Assembly (NCBI GenBank): GCA_029266415.1
Contig: JAQSWW010000014.1
Span: forward strand, 1-34,729
DNA length: 34,729 bases
Direction of reading: 5' to 3'
Source: Actinomycetospora sp.
Lineage (GTDB): Bacteria; Actinomycetota; Actinomycetes; Mycobacteriales; Pseudonocardiaceae
Below, piece after piece: positions 23,509-31,575 of the stretch (positions are counted from its first letter, which is position 1; every line of letters begins with the position of its first letter). The notes under the pieces are model-generated. The model was not told the origin of the DNA, did not search any database, and saw nothing but the letters and a program-made list of their open reading frames with translations. Position numbers and translations under genes: made by a program.

Positions 23509-23549
23509 TCTACCGACCAGTAACCGGAGAGTATTACTCGAGGGTAACC
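23509..23549. promoter_or_regulatory. Promoter/operator region of the FadE5-like gene
   Basis: Contains the 11-base palindrome GAGTA-T-TACTC (23529-23539), flanked by two GTAACC words 24 bases apart (23520-23525 and 23544-23549). On the minus strand TAATAC could be the -10. The words GGTTACT and TCGGTAGA (complements of 23519-23525 and 23509-23516) also occur in the SCP2/TetR promoter at 13852-13873. Confidence 0.5.
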
Positions 23550-23617
23550 GTGTCGAGGTCGGTTCGTGGCCGGATCCCCCGTGGGACACTCGCGCGCGTC
23601 TTCAGGAGGGTGCTCCG

Positions 23618-25945
23618 GTGGCAGGCGCGCGGCGGGCGGGGCGGCGGACCGACCTGCGCACGCGCCTCGCCGAGATCGACCCGGGCCTGGTCCGGCTGCG
23701 CCTGGCCTCGATCGCGGTGGCCGCCATCGCGCTGGCCGTCACGGTCGTCGCCGCCGCCCGCGCGGCCTTCGCACCCGACGAACCCGTGACGGTCCTGCTG
23801 TTCGCGGGCGCGCTGGCGATGGTGTCCAACCTCGCGGTCAACGAGCCGGACCTCCCGCGCCGGCGCGTCACCACGGCGCTGATGGTCCTGCCCGCGGCCG
23901 CGAGCACGGTGGCCGGCGCCGTCCTCGCGCCCTACCGCATCCCCTCGGCGATCGTGTTCGTGCTGGTCATCGTGGTCGCGGTGTGGGTGCGCCGGTACGG
24001 CCCGCGCGGCTTCGCGCTCGGCATGGCCGGGTTCATGCCGTTCTTCTTCACCCAGTTCCTGCGCGCCACGCCCGCCCAGGTGCCGTGGCTCCTCGTCGCC
24101 GTGGTGGTGGGCATCGGCGCGACGCTGCTGCTGCGCGGTGTGGTCTTCGCCGAACGCCCCGCGCGCACCCTGCGCCGGCTCGTCGCGGCGTTCCGCGCGC
24201 GGGCCCACGCCCTCGTCGAGTCCACCGACGACCTGCTCGCCGCCCTGCAGCACGGCGGCCCCGACGAGCGCACCCTCGAGTCCGGGCGGCGCGCCCGGGC
24301 CCGCCTGCAGGAGGTCGCCCTGCTCGTCGAGGACACCCTCGAGCAGACCACCGCCGGGCGCGTCTGGCCCGGTCTCGACGACGACGTGCTGGCCCTGCGC
24401 ATCGCCGACGCCGAGCTCGCGCTCGAGCGGCTGTCGGTCGCGGCGCGGCGTCTCGCGCTGCCGCCCGCCGACGGCCCGCCCGAGACGCCGGCCCCGGGCG
24501 TCGTCGCCGCCCTGCGCACCGGGCTGCGCCACCTGCTGGTCGCGCTCGAGTCCGGGCGCGGTCACCCGGAGATCCTCGGGGCGACGGCCGACGCCCGCGC
24601 CGCGGTGGCCGGGCTGGTGGCCGACACCCGCGCGGGCGGCGAGCGGGTGCAGCGCACGGCGTTCGCGCTGCGCCGCGTCGCCGACGCGATCCACCACGCC
24701 CAGCTCGACGCCCCGGCGCGGGGCGGGCAGGTCACCGGGCCCGACGTCGCGCAGGAGCGGCCTCCGTCCCCGCCGCCCGCCCCCCTCGCCGCCGGCGAGC
24801 CCGCCGAGGACGACGTGCGCCCCCGGGACGAGCCCGAGCGCCCGGAGCCCGGGGGGATCGCGCTGAGCACGCGGCAGGCCGCGCAGGTGGGGGTGGCGGC
24901 GACGCTCGCCATCGTCGCCGGCGAGATCGTCGCCCCGTCGCGGTGGTACTGGGCGGTGATCACGGCGTTCGTCGTCTTCGCCGGCACGAACAGCCGCGGC
25001 GACCTGCTCTCCCGCGGCTGGGGCCGCATCGTCGGCACGGTGGCGGGCGTCGTGGCGGGCATGGGCCTCGCCGCGCTGGTCGGCGACGACCGCGTGCTCT
25101 CGATCGTGCTGCTCGCCGCCTGCATCTTCCTGGCGCTCTACCTCGTGCGCATCTCGCCCGCGCTGCTGGCCTTCGGGATCACCGCCGTGCTGGCGCTGGT
25201 CTACGGGCTCATCGGCCAGTTCAGCGTGGAGGTGCTGGTGCTGCGCGTCGAGGAGACGATCATCGGCGCGCTCGCGGCCGTCGTGGCCGCGTTCCTCGTC
25301 CTCCCGCGCGGCACCCGCGAGGCCTTCGGCGAGGCGGTCGGCGAGCTGGTCGACGCCGTCGACCGCGTCCTGCGCGAGGCCACCGACCGCCTCGCGGGCC
25401 GTCCGGCGCCGGCGCCGCGCGAGGGCGTGCGGGCGATGGACGACGCCCTGGCCACCCTGCGCCAGCGCGCCCGGCCGCTCGCCGAGCCCCTCGCGCGCCG
25501 GCGGGCCCGCTCGAGCCACCAGCGCGGCCTGCGGGTGCTCGTCGTGTGCGACGTCTATGCCCGCTCGCTGGCCCGCGTCGCCGACCAGGTCAGCGACCCC
25601 ACTTGGGCCGCGACCCTCGACCCGGCGGCGGCGCAGGTGCGCGCCAACCTCGACGCGCTGCGCGACGTGCTGGTGCGCGGCAGGCGGGCGTCCGACGGCG
25701 GGCAGGTGCGCGCGCACTCCGCGGAGCACCTCGTCGACGCGGCCGAGGAGCACGCCGCGCGCACCGCCGACGACCCGCACCGCCGCAGCACGATGCTCGC
25801 GGCCGCGCGCCTGCTGCGGCGGATCGACCAGGCCGTGGTCGGGCTCGCCATCGACCTGGGGGCGGCCGACGACCTCGACGACGAGGGTCAGTCGCCGAGC
25901 ACCGCGGCCAGCGCCGGGGTGGCGAACACCCGATCGGGGTCGTAG
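23618..25945 (+). CDS. FUSC-family (aromatic-acid-exporter-like) membrane protein
   Basis: A 775-residue inner-membrane protein made of two halves. The N-terminal half has about six hydrophobic segments (residues about 25-195) and a long soluble helical domain. A Pro-rich linker (PPSPPPAPLAAGEP) follows near 390. The second membrane block (about 425-565) contains QVGVAATLAIVAGEIV, RWYWAVITAFVVFAGT, SRGWGRIVGTVAGVVAGMG and a final cytoplasmic helical domain. The RGWGRIVGTxxG motif is typical of the FUSC/YccS/AaeB fold. Family members export aromatic acids or other toxic compounds. GTG 23618 follows AGGAGG. Its last 58 bases overlap the 3' end of the convergent oxidase gene. Confidence 0.88.
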   Translation: MAGARRAGRRTDLRTRLAEIDPGLVRLRLASIAVAAIALAVTVVAAARAAFAPDEPVTVLLFAGALAMVSNLAVNEPDLPRRRVTTALMVLPAAASTVAGAVLAPYRIPSAIVFVLVIVVAVWVRRYGPRGFALGMAGFMPFFFTQFLRATPAQVPWLLVAVVVGIGATLLLRGVVFAERPARTLRRLVAAFRARAHALVESTDDLLAALQHGGPDERTLESGRRARARLQEVALLVEDTLEQTTAGRVWPGLDDDVLALRIADAELALERLSVAARRLALPPADGPPETPAPGVVAALRTGLRHLLVALESGRGHPEILGATADARAAVAGLVADTRAGGERVQRTAFALRRVADAIHHAQLDAPARGGQVTGPDVAQERPPSPPPAPLAAGEPAEDDVRPRDEPERPEPGGIALSTRQAAQVGVAATLAIVAGEIVAPSRWYWAVITAFVVFAGTNSRGDLLSRGWGRIVGTVAGVVAGMGLAALVGDDRVLSIVLLAACIFLALYLVRISPALLAFGITAVLALVYGLIGQFSVEVLVLRVEETIIGALAAVVAAFLVLPRGTREAFGEAVGELVDAVDRVLREATDRLAGRPAPAPREGVRAMDDALATLRQRARPLAEPLARRRARSSHQRGLRVLVVCDVYARSLARVADQVSDPTWAATLDPAAAQVRANLDALRDVLVRGRRASDGGQVRAHSAEHLVDAAEEHAARTADDPHRRSTMLAAARLLRRIDQAVVGLAIDLGAADDLDDEGQSPSTAASAGVANTRSGS

Positions 25946-27207
25946 TCGTCGCGTACCCGGCGGAAGTCCGGCAGGCGGGGGTAGGCGGCCGCGGTGTCCT
26001 CGACCGTCCAGTCCGAGCGCGACGCCCAGTGCGGGCGCCCGCCGTGGTCGCGCAGCACCCGCCAGGCCCGCTCCAGGACCGGGGCGTGGTCGGTGCCGCG
26101 GGGCACCCGCACGGCCACCCAGCCCGTCGCCCGGGCGTGGGCGGGGTGCAGCCAGCCGGACTCGGGCGCGCCGACGCGCAGGCGCACCGGCAGGCCGACC
26201 TCGAGGTGGTCGTCGGCGAGCGCGGCGAGCAGTTCCCGCGTGGCGGCGGCCAGGGCGTACCGGGGCAGCGCCCACTCGGTCTGCTCGTAGCGCACCGCCG
26301 GCGGGCTGGACAGCACCCGGTGCATCGGGCCCGTCGCCGAGACGGTGCGCGCGAGCCGGGACACCGCGCGGTTGAAGCGGGGGACCAGGCCCGGCAGGGC
26401 GCGCTCGACGACGACGGCGCCGCCCAGGGCGGTGCGGCCGGTGGCGCCGGCGACCGTGACCCCGAGGCTGCGCTCGCGCTCCTCGGTCTCGCCGGCGTCG
26501 TCCGTGTCGTCGTCGGGGTCCTGCACCCGCAGCGGGTGGGCCCACCGGGTCAGGGCGGTGGGGGCGGAGGGGAAGACGGCGGCCTCGGCCACGGGGTGGG
26601 CCGACCAGAACCCGTCGTCGAGCACCTCGTCCACCGGGCGGGGAGCGCGGGTGACCCGTGCGCGTCCGGCCGGGACGACGGCCAGCTCGGCCTCGAGCAC
26701 GACGCCGAGGGCGCCGAGCGAGGTGCGTGCGGCGTCGAGGTCGGCGGGGGCGACGTCGCGCAGGCGCCCGCGGCCGTCGACGAGGCGCAGGCCGACCACG
26801 GCGGCCGACAGCGAGGCGAGGCCCGCGCCGCTGCCGTGCATGCCGACGGCGAGCGCGCCCCCGAGGGTCGGCGCGGCCAGCTCCAGCGGCGCCTCGAGGG
26901 CCAGGTCGCGGGCGGTGAGCTCCTCGTGCAGCTCGCCCAGGGTGGTGCCGGCGCGGACGCGGACGGTGGGCCGGTCCTCGCTCCCGCCGATGCCGGTGAC
27001 CCCGCGGAACGCGGAGAGGTCGACGTGGACGCCGTCGGTGACGGCCAGGGCACTGAAGGAGTGTCCGGCGCCGACGGGGCGGACGGACTGGCCGCGATCG
27101 GCGGCGCGTCGCACCACGCCCGACACCCCGCTGTCGTCCAGCGGGCGCACCGTCGCGGTCGGCCGGCACTGCTGGCCTCCGGACCAGTTCGTCCACACGG
27201 CGGCCAC
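25888..27207 (-). CDS. FAD-linked sugar-lactone oxidase (D-arabinono-1,4-lactone/L-gulonolactone oxidase family)
   Basis: A 439-residue flavoprotein. The N-terminal FAD-binding PCMH domain has VRPVGAGHSFSALAVTDGV (about 42-60; the His of the GxGHS motif often carries the flavin) and APTLGGALAVGMHGSG (about 110-126). The C-terminal substrate domain is of the ALO type and ends with GGRPHWASRSDW and FRRVRDDYDPDRVFATP. In most family members the HW is followed by a Gly-Lys; here it is Ala-Ser, a change close to the active site. Actinobacterial members oxidise lactones, alditols or related sugars; the substrate cannot be read from sequence. It ends inside the FUSC gene (58-base overlap). Confidence 0.88.
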   Translation of the reverse strand: MAAVWTNWSGGQQCRPTATVRPLDDSGVSGVVRRAADRGQSVRPVGAGHSFSALAVTDGVHVDLSAFRGVTGIGGSEDRPTVRVRAGTTLGELHEELTARDLALEAPLELAAPTLGGALAVGMHGSGAGLASLSAAVVGLRLVDGRGRLRDVAPADLDAARTSLGALGVVLEAELAVVPAGRARVTRAPRPVDEVLDDGFWSAHPVAEAAVFPSAPTALTRWAHPLRVQDPDDDTDDAGETEERERSLGVTVAGATGRTALGGAVVVERALPGLVPRFNRAVSRLARTVSATGPMHRVLSSPPAVRYEQTEWALPRYALAAATRELLAALADDHLEVGLPVRLRVGAPESGWLHPAHARATGWVAVRVPRGTDHAPVLERAWRVLRDHGGRPHWASRSDWTVEDTAAAYPRLPDFRRVRDDYDPDRVFATPALAAVLGD

Positions 27208-27246
27208 CCTAGGGTTTGTGCTCGGTCGGCGTCGTCCCGCGCGCGG

Positions 27247-27279
27247 TGACCGCCCGCCGCGGATCGCGGCGGGCGGTCA
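27247..27279. terminator. Perfect 14-bp-arm hairpin after the DoxX gene
   Basis: TGACCGCCCGCCGC (27247-27260), loop GGATC, and the exact reverse complement (27266-27279). It is 12 bases beyond the DoxX stop on the minus strand and 39 bases before the next start, so it should end the DoxX transcript and insulate the oxidase gene. Confidence 0.8.
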
Positions 27280-27291
27280 GCCGATCCCGCG

Positions 27292-27861
27292 TCAGGAGGC
27301 CAGCGAGCCGATGGCCACGTCGACGCCGTCGACGACGTTGCGGCGGACACGGTCGCCCACTTCGCGCAGCCGGTCGCCGGCGTCGTCGGTGGAGCCGGTG
27401 AGCTCGCTCGTGCGCTCGGCGAGCTTGCGGGCGGCGCGGCGCCCGCGCCAGCCCAGCGACGGCTTCCCCTCGGTGTCGACGGCGGCGAGGATCAGGCCGC
27501 CGAGGATGCTGACGTTCTTGAGGAACTGCTGCTGCTCGCCGGTCTTCTCGGTCGGGTCGGACTTCTCCCAGAACGGGTGCCCGGCGATCGTGGTCGGGAT
27601 GATGCTGGCGGCGAGGGCCAGCGACGCGATGCGCGGGAACTTGTTGATGGCCAGCAGCGTGCCGGCCGCGATCTTCACGCCCGCGTCGATGCGCACCAGC
27701 TGGTCGGGCTCCGTCGGCACCTGGTCCGGCAGCTGCGGGGCCGCCTTCTCCAGCAGCGGCGAGGCCTTCGCGACGCGCGGCTCGGGGTTCAGCAGGGTGT
27801 CGACCCCGCCCTTGATGAAGATGGCGGCCAGCATGGGCCGGGCGAGACGGCGGATGAGCAC
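27292..27861 (-). CDS. DoxX-family membrane protein
   Basis: A 189-residue membrane protein of the DoxX group. GTG 27861 has GGAGG nearby and gives MLIRRLARPMLAAIFIKGGVDTLLNP, the usual DoxX start with the first helix and an FxxxGxDxLxxP pattern. Three further hydrophobic stretches follow: IDAGVKIAAGTLLAINKFPR, IASLALAASIIPTTIAG and NVSILGGLILAAVDTE. The C-terminal third is charged and looks cytoplasmic (RRAARKLAERTSELTG). DoxX proteins are linked to redox balance, including a mycobacterial membrane oxidoreductase complex, but the activity here is unknown. Confidence 0.85.
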   Translation of the reverse strand: MLIRRLARPMLAAIFIKGGVDTLLNPEPRVAKASPLLEKAAPQLPDQVPTEPDQLVRIDAGVKIAAGTLLAINKFPRIASLALAASIIPTTIAGHPFWEKSDPTEKTGEQQQFLKNVSILGGLILAAVDTEGKPSLGWRGRRAARKLAERTSELTGSTDDAGDRLREVGDRVRRNVVDGVDVAIGSLAS

Positions 27862-28053
27862 GAGGGCGACCTCCACGGGCGCGACTGACGACGGCGGCGG
27901 ACCCGGATCCCGCGGCGCCCGTCTGGGGGCACCGTCGGGGCCGCGCGAAGGCCGCAGCATAGCTCTCGCACTGTGTGCCCCCGGGGTCGCGCTCGCCCGG
28001 AGCGCGGGCCGCCCCGGGTGGGGCGGCCCGTCGATACATACCCGACCGGCGGC

Positions 28054-28647
28054 TCAGCGACGCAGCGCGTGCCGTCCGGTGCGGACCTCCTCGCGGCGCC
28101 AGGTGTGCCGGCCGCCCTCGGACGGGGCGTCGGCGCCGGAGCCGGTCAGCGGACGGCGGCGGCGCTCGGCGCGCCGGCGCAGCTCGTCCTCCGGGGACTC
28201 CGGGGCACAGCCGAGCTCCGGCCACGCGGGCGGCGGCACCGTCGGGACGTCCTGCAGGCCGCGGCGCGCGCCGTACCCCGCCGAGCCGTCCTGCACCGGC
28301 AACGCCCCGGAGCCCGGGTGGGGCTCGGGGACGTGGACCGCGTCGCGCCGGGCGGGGCGCCGCCGCGGCACGCTGCGCGACCGGTCGACGGTCAGCTCGT
28401 GGAAGATCGGCGTGGGCTCGGCGGTCCGGTCCCGGGCATCCCGGTCGAGGGTCGCCAGGGCCCGGTCACCGATCGTCGGCCGCTCCGGACGGCGGTCGTC
28501 GCCGACGCGCCCGCGCAGCGCTCCGATCCCCGCGCCCGGCCGGTCCAGCGGCGAGGCCTCGTCCCACACCCACGTGCCGTACGCGTCGAGGCGCCACCCG
28601 CCGCCGCCGACGCCACCGGACCCCTGGTCCTCTCGCCACACCCACAT
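28054..28647 (-). CDS. Hypothetical protein, Arg/Pro-rich
   Basis: A 197-residue protein starting MWVWREDQGSGG, with ATG 28647 behind GGGGAGG and AAGGA. The N-terminus has a Gly-rich turn and two short aromatic pieces (WRLDAYGTWVWDE). The rest is Arg-, Pro- and Asp-rich with little predicted structure (RRRPARRDAVHVPEPHPG, PPPAWPELGCAPESPEDELRRRAERRRRP). No signal peptide or membrane helix. Codon bias supports coding. I do not recognise the family; it may be disordered and nucleic-acid binding, which is only a guess. It lies between DoxX and a divergent NAD(P)-binding gene. Bases 27862-28053 hold no gene. Confidence 0.6.
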   Translation of the reverse strand: MWVWREDQGSGGVGGGGWRLDAYGTWVWDEASPLDRPGAGIGALRGRVGDDRRPERPTIGDRALATLDRDARDRTAEPTPIFHELTVDRSRSVPRRRPARRDAVHVPEPHPGSGALPVQDGSAGYGARRGLQDVPTVPPPAWPELGCAPESPEDELRRRAERRRRPLTGSGADAPSEGGRHTWRREEVRTGRHALRR

Positions 28648-28751
28648 GATCCTTTGACCTCCCCGACTGCTGATCCTTCAGCCCCGCGCCGTCGCTGCCG
28701 TCGAACGGCGCAACCACGTGGAACGTCTGGTCCTCTCAACGGCAGCGACCT

Positions 28752-28771
28752 GAGGGGACTTGGGGCCCCGA
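28752..28771. promoter_or_regulatory. Weak DevR/DosR-like box
   Basis: GGGACT, then five bases, then CCCC with the spacing of the actinobacterial hypoxia box. About 14 of 20 positions fit the mycobacterial DosR consensus, and the left half is exact. It lies between two divergent genes (28648-28935), a stretch that otherwise holds no gene. GC-rich chance matches are easy, so this is tentative. Confidence 0.25.
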
Positions 28772-28935
28772 TTTCCGCGACACGGCCTTTTCGGCGCGAC
28801 ACGCCGACGGATCCCCCGGCCGGGTGTCACCCCGAGGGGGTGCGCAGGGGGTCCAGGAGGTTTGCGACGTGCCGCGGGCCCCGGTGCGGGCGCCCGGTAC
28901 TGCGCCGCCGCCCGCCGGGGGCCACGATCGTCGCT

Positions 28936-30546
28936 GTGCGATGCGTGGTGACCGGGGCGACGGGCTACATCGGCGGGCGCCTCGCGCCGCGACTGGCCGC
29001 GGAGGGCCACGAGGTGCGGTGCGTGGTCCGTACGCCGGAGAAGATGCGCGACGTCCCGTGGGCGCGGCAGGTCGAGATCGTGCGCGGCGACGTGCTCGAC
29101 GAGGAGTCGATGCGCGCCGCCTGCCGGGGCGCCGACGTCCTCTACTACCTCGTGCACTCGCTCTCGGAGAGCGGCTTCGCCGCCGTGGACCGCAAGGCCG
29201 CGATGATCAGTGCCCAGGCGGCGCGCGAGGCCGGCGTCTCCCGCATCGTCTACCTGGGCGGCATGCACCCCGAGGGGGTCGAGCTCTCCGAGCACCTCGC
29301 CTCGCGCGCCGAGGTCGGCGAGATCTTCCTGCGCTCCGGGGTCCCGACGGTCGTGCTGCAGGCCGCGGTGATCCTCGGGTCGGGGTCGGCGAGCTTCGAG
29401 ATGCTGCGCTACCTCACCGAGCGGCTGCCGGTGATGCTGACGCCGTCGTGGGTGCACCACCGCGTCCAACCGATCGCCATCCGCGACGTGCTGCACTACC
29501 TGGTCCGCGTCGTCACCGTGCCGACCGAGGTCAACCGCACCTTCGACATCGGCGGCCCCGACGTCCTGACCTACCTGCAGATGATGGAGGGCTTCGCCGA
29601 GGTCGCCGAGCTGCCGCGCCGCACGATGCTGCCGGTGCCCGTGCTGACGCCCCGGCTGTCCTCGCACTGGGTCAACCTCGTCACCCCGGTGCCGCGCTCG
29701 ACCGCGGTGCCGCTGATCGACTCGCTCATCCACGAGGTCGTGGCGCGCGAGCACGACATCGACCGGTTCGTCGCGCAGCCCGAGGGCGGGCTCACCGGGT
29801 TCCACCGCGCCGTCCAGCTGGCCCTGCAGCGCATCAGCAGCGGCCAGGTCGAGACGCGCTGGTCCGGCGCGAACGCGAGCTACGCGCCGTCCGACCCGCT
29901 GCCGTCGGACCCGTCGTGGGCGGGCGGGAGCGTCTACAGCGACATCCGCGAGCGGGCGTCGTCCGCCTCCGCGGAGCACGTCTGGCACGTCGTCACCGGC
30001 ATCGGCGGCGAGCGGGGCTGGTACTCGTTCCCGCTCGGGTGGTGGGCGCGCGGCGTCCTGGACCGGCTGGCCGGCGGCGTCGGGCTGCGCCGGGGGCGGC
30101 GCGACGCGGACTTCCTCAAGGTCGGCGACGCGCTGGACTGGTGGCGGGTGGAGGAGTGCGTCGACTCCGGCGCCGACGAGGACGTCCGCGCGGGGCTCGA
30201 CCTCGCCGAGGGCGAGCGGCTGCTGCGGCTGCGCGCGGAGATGAAGGCGCCGGGGCTCGCGTGGCTCGAGCTGCGCGTCGCGCCCGACGGCACCGGCTCG
30301 CGCTACCGGCAGCGGGCCATCTTCTTCCCGCACGGGTTGGCGGGGCACGCGTACTGGTGGGTGATCGCGCCGTTCCACGTGCTGGTGTTCGGCGGGATGG
30401 AGCGGCGCATCGTCGCCGCCGCCGAGCGGGCCGAGCGCGGCGAGGACCCGGAGCCGCCGACGGGCCCGCTGGCGCGTCTGCGCGACCGCCGCACGCGCCG
30501 CGACGCGTTCCGCGCCCGGCCCTCGGTGGTGCGCACCGGCTCGTGA
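28936..30546 (+). CDS. NAD(P)-binding SDR-like protein with C-terminal DUF2867 domain
   Basis: A 536-residue two-domain protein. The N-terminal half (about 1-300) is an atypical SDR/NmrA-like Rossmann domain: VVTGATGYIGGRLAPRLAAEGH with the TGATGYIG nucleotide motif at about residues 6-13, then VRGDVLDEESM, ADVLYYLVHSL and RIVYLGGMHPEG. The catalytic Tyr-Lys pair of classical SDRs is not evident, so it may bind NAD(P) without reducing. The C-terminal half from about residue 335 is DUF2867-like: EHVWHVVTGIGGERGWYSF, WARGVLDRLAGGVGLRRGRR, DALDWWRVEE and WVIAPFHVLVFGGMERRI. This fusion is widespread in bacteria with no defined reaction. GTG 28936 has no ribosome site and may be leaderless. The stop lies inside the hairpin at 30540. 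Confidence 0.87.
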   Translation: MRCVVTGATGYIGGRLAPRLAAEGHEVRCVVRTPEKMRDVPWARQVEIVRGDVLDEESMRAACRGADVLYYLVHSLSESGFAAVDRKAAMISAQAAREAGVSRIVYLGGMHPEGVELSEHLASRAEVGEIFLRSGVPTVVLQAAVILGSGSASFEMLRYLTERLPVMLTPSWVHHRVQPIAIRDVLHYLVRVVTVPTEVNRTFDIGGPDVLTYLQMMEGFAEVAELPRRTMLPVPVLTPRLSSHWVNLVTPVPRSTAVPLIDSLIHEVVAREHDIDRFVAQPEGGLTGFHRAVQLALQRISSGQVETRWSGANASYAPSDPLPSDPSWAGGSVYSDIRERASSASAEHVWHVVTGIGGERGWYSFPLGWWARGVLDRLAGGVGLRRGRRDADFLKVGDALDWWRVEECVDSGADEDVRAGLDLAEGERLLRLRAEMKAPGLAWLELRVAPDGTGSRYRQRAIFFPHGLAGHAYWWVIAPFHVLVFGGMERRIVAAAERAERGEDPEPPTGPLARLRDRRTRRDAFRARPSVVRTGS

Positions 30547-30584
30547 GCGGATCCGCGGTCATGACCGCGAATCCCGCTCACGAG
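30540..30584. terminator. Long imperfect hairpin between convergent genes
   Basis: CTCGTGAGCGG (30540-30550) pairs perfectly with CCGCTCACGAG (30574-30584), and an inner stem CGCGGT/ACCGCG (30554-30559, 30564-30569) closes on a CATG loop. A small asymmetric bulge separates the two stems. The TGA of the DUF2867 gene (30544-30546) lies within the left arm, and the convergent reductase ends four bases after the right arm. It should act in both directions. Confidence 0.8.
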
Positions 30585-30588
30585 GGGG

Positions 30589-31452
30589 TCAGGCCGCGGC
30601 GTCCAGCGTCGCGACGGTCTCGCGGTCGAGCTCGATCGACGCGGCCGCGCAGTTCTCCTCGAGGTGCTCCAGCGAGCTGGTGCCCGGAATCGGGAGCATC
30701 ACCGAGCTGCGCTGCAGCAGCCACGCCAGCGCGATCTGGGCCGCGGTGGCGCCCAGCGCGTCGGCCGCGCGGGCCGCGGCGTTGCCGGGCTCGGCGAGCT
30801 TTCCGGCGTCGGCGGGCGCCCACGGGATGAAGCCGATGCCGTGCGCCGTGCAGTGGCGCAGGACGTCGTCGGAGGAGCGGTCGACGAGGTTGTAGCGGTT
30901 CTGCACCGAGGCGACGTCGACGATCCGCCCGGCGGCCTCGATCTCGGCGACCGAGACCTGGCTCAGGCCGACCTCGCGGACCTTGCCCTCGCGCTGCAGG
31001 TCGGCGAGCAGGCCGAACTGCTCGTCGGCGGCGACGTGCGGGTCGACGCGGTGGAGCTGGAAGAGGTCGAGGGTCTCCACGCCGAGGCGGCGCAGGCTCA
31101 TCTCGGCCTCCTGGCGCAGGTAGTCGGGGCGCCCGCACGGGATCCAGCGGTTGGGCCCGGTGCGCAGCAGGCCGGCCTTGGTGGCCACGGTGACGCCGCG
31201 GTAGGGGTACAGCGCCTCGCGGACGAGCTCCTCGCTGACGTACGGGCCGTAGGAGTCGGCGGTGTCGACGAAGTCGACGCCGAGGTCCACCGCCCGCCGC
31301 AGCACGGCGATCGCGTTGTCCGGGTCCTTCGGCGGGCCCCAGATGCCCTCGCCGGTCAGCCGCATGGCGCCGTAGCCGAGCCGGTGCACGGTGAGGGTGC
31401 CGCCCAGCGTGAGCGTGCCGGAGGCGGCCGCGACGGCCTGGGTGTCGGTCAT
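30589..31452 (-). CDS. Aldo/keto reductase
   Basis: A 287-residue TIM-barrel NADPH-dependent oxidoreductase. The catalytic tetrad is complete: Asp63 and Tyr68 in DTADSYGPYVSE, Lys92 in VATKAG and His134 in LFQLHRVDP. The cofactor-binding end has LPIPGTSSLEHLEENCAA. The sequence layout (LGYGAMRLTG, IWGPP) resembles the YajO/PLR-like group of small-molecule AKRs. ATG 31452 follows GGAAGGA. A physiological substrate cannot be named; members reduce aldehydes, ketones and sugars. It stands alone and is convergent with the DUF2867 gene. Confidence 0.92.
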   Translation of the reverse strand: MTDTQAVAAASGTLTLGGTLTVHRLGYGAMRLTGEGIWGPPKDPDNAIAVLRRAVDLGVDFVDTADSYGPYVSEELVREALYPYRGVTVATKAGLLRTGPNRWIPCGRPDYLRQEAEMSLRRLGVETLDLFQLHRVDPHVAADEQFGLLADLQREGKVREVGLSQVSVAEIEAAGRIVDVASVQNRYNLVDRSSDDVLRHCTAHGIGFIPWAPADAGKLAEPGNAAARAADALGATAAQIALAWLLQRSSVMLPIPGTSSLEHLEENCAAASIELDRETVATLDAAA

Positions 31453-31575
31453 CTGCTCTTCCTTCCCGGCCGTGTTCGGTCACCGCCGTGCGATCCACTC
31501 TGGCACCACGACGAGCGGGACGTCGGGGGTGGTGGCGCATCTCCCACCGACCGCCCGGTCTGTCGTCCGCACGTG

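Noticed and set aside
23566..27249. Very long open frames opposite or across the FUSC and oxidase genes (over 1,200 codons on each strand)
   Set aside because: They are Arg/Pro/Gly-rich shadows of genes with high GC3; real FUSC and oxidase motifs occupy the other frames.
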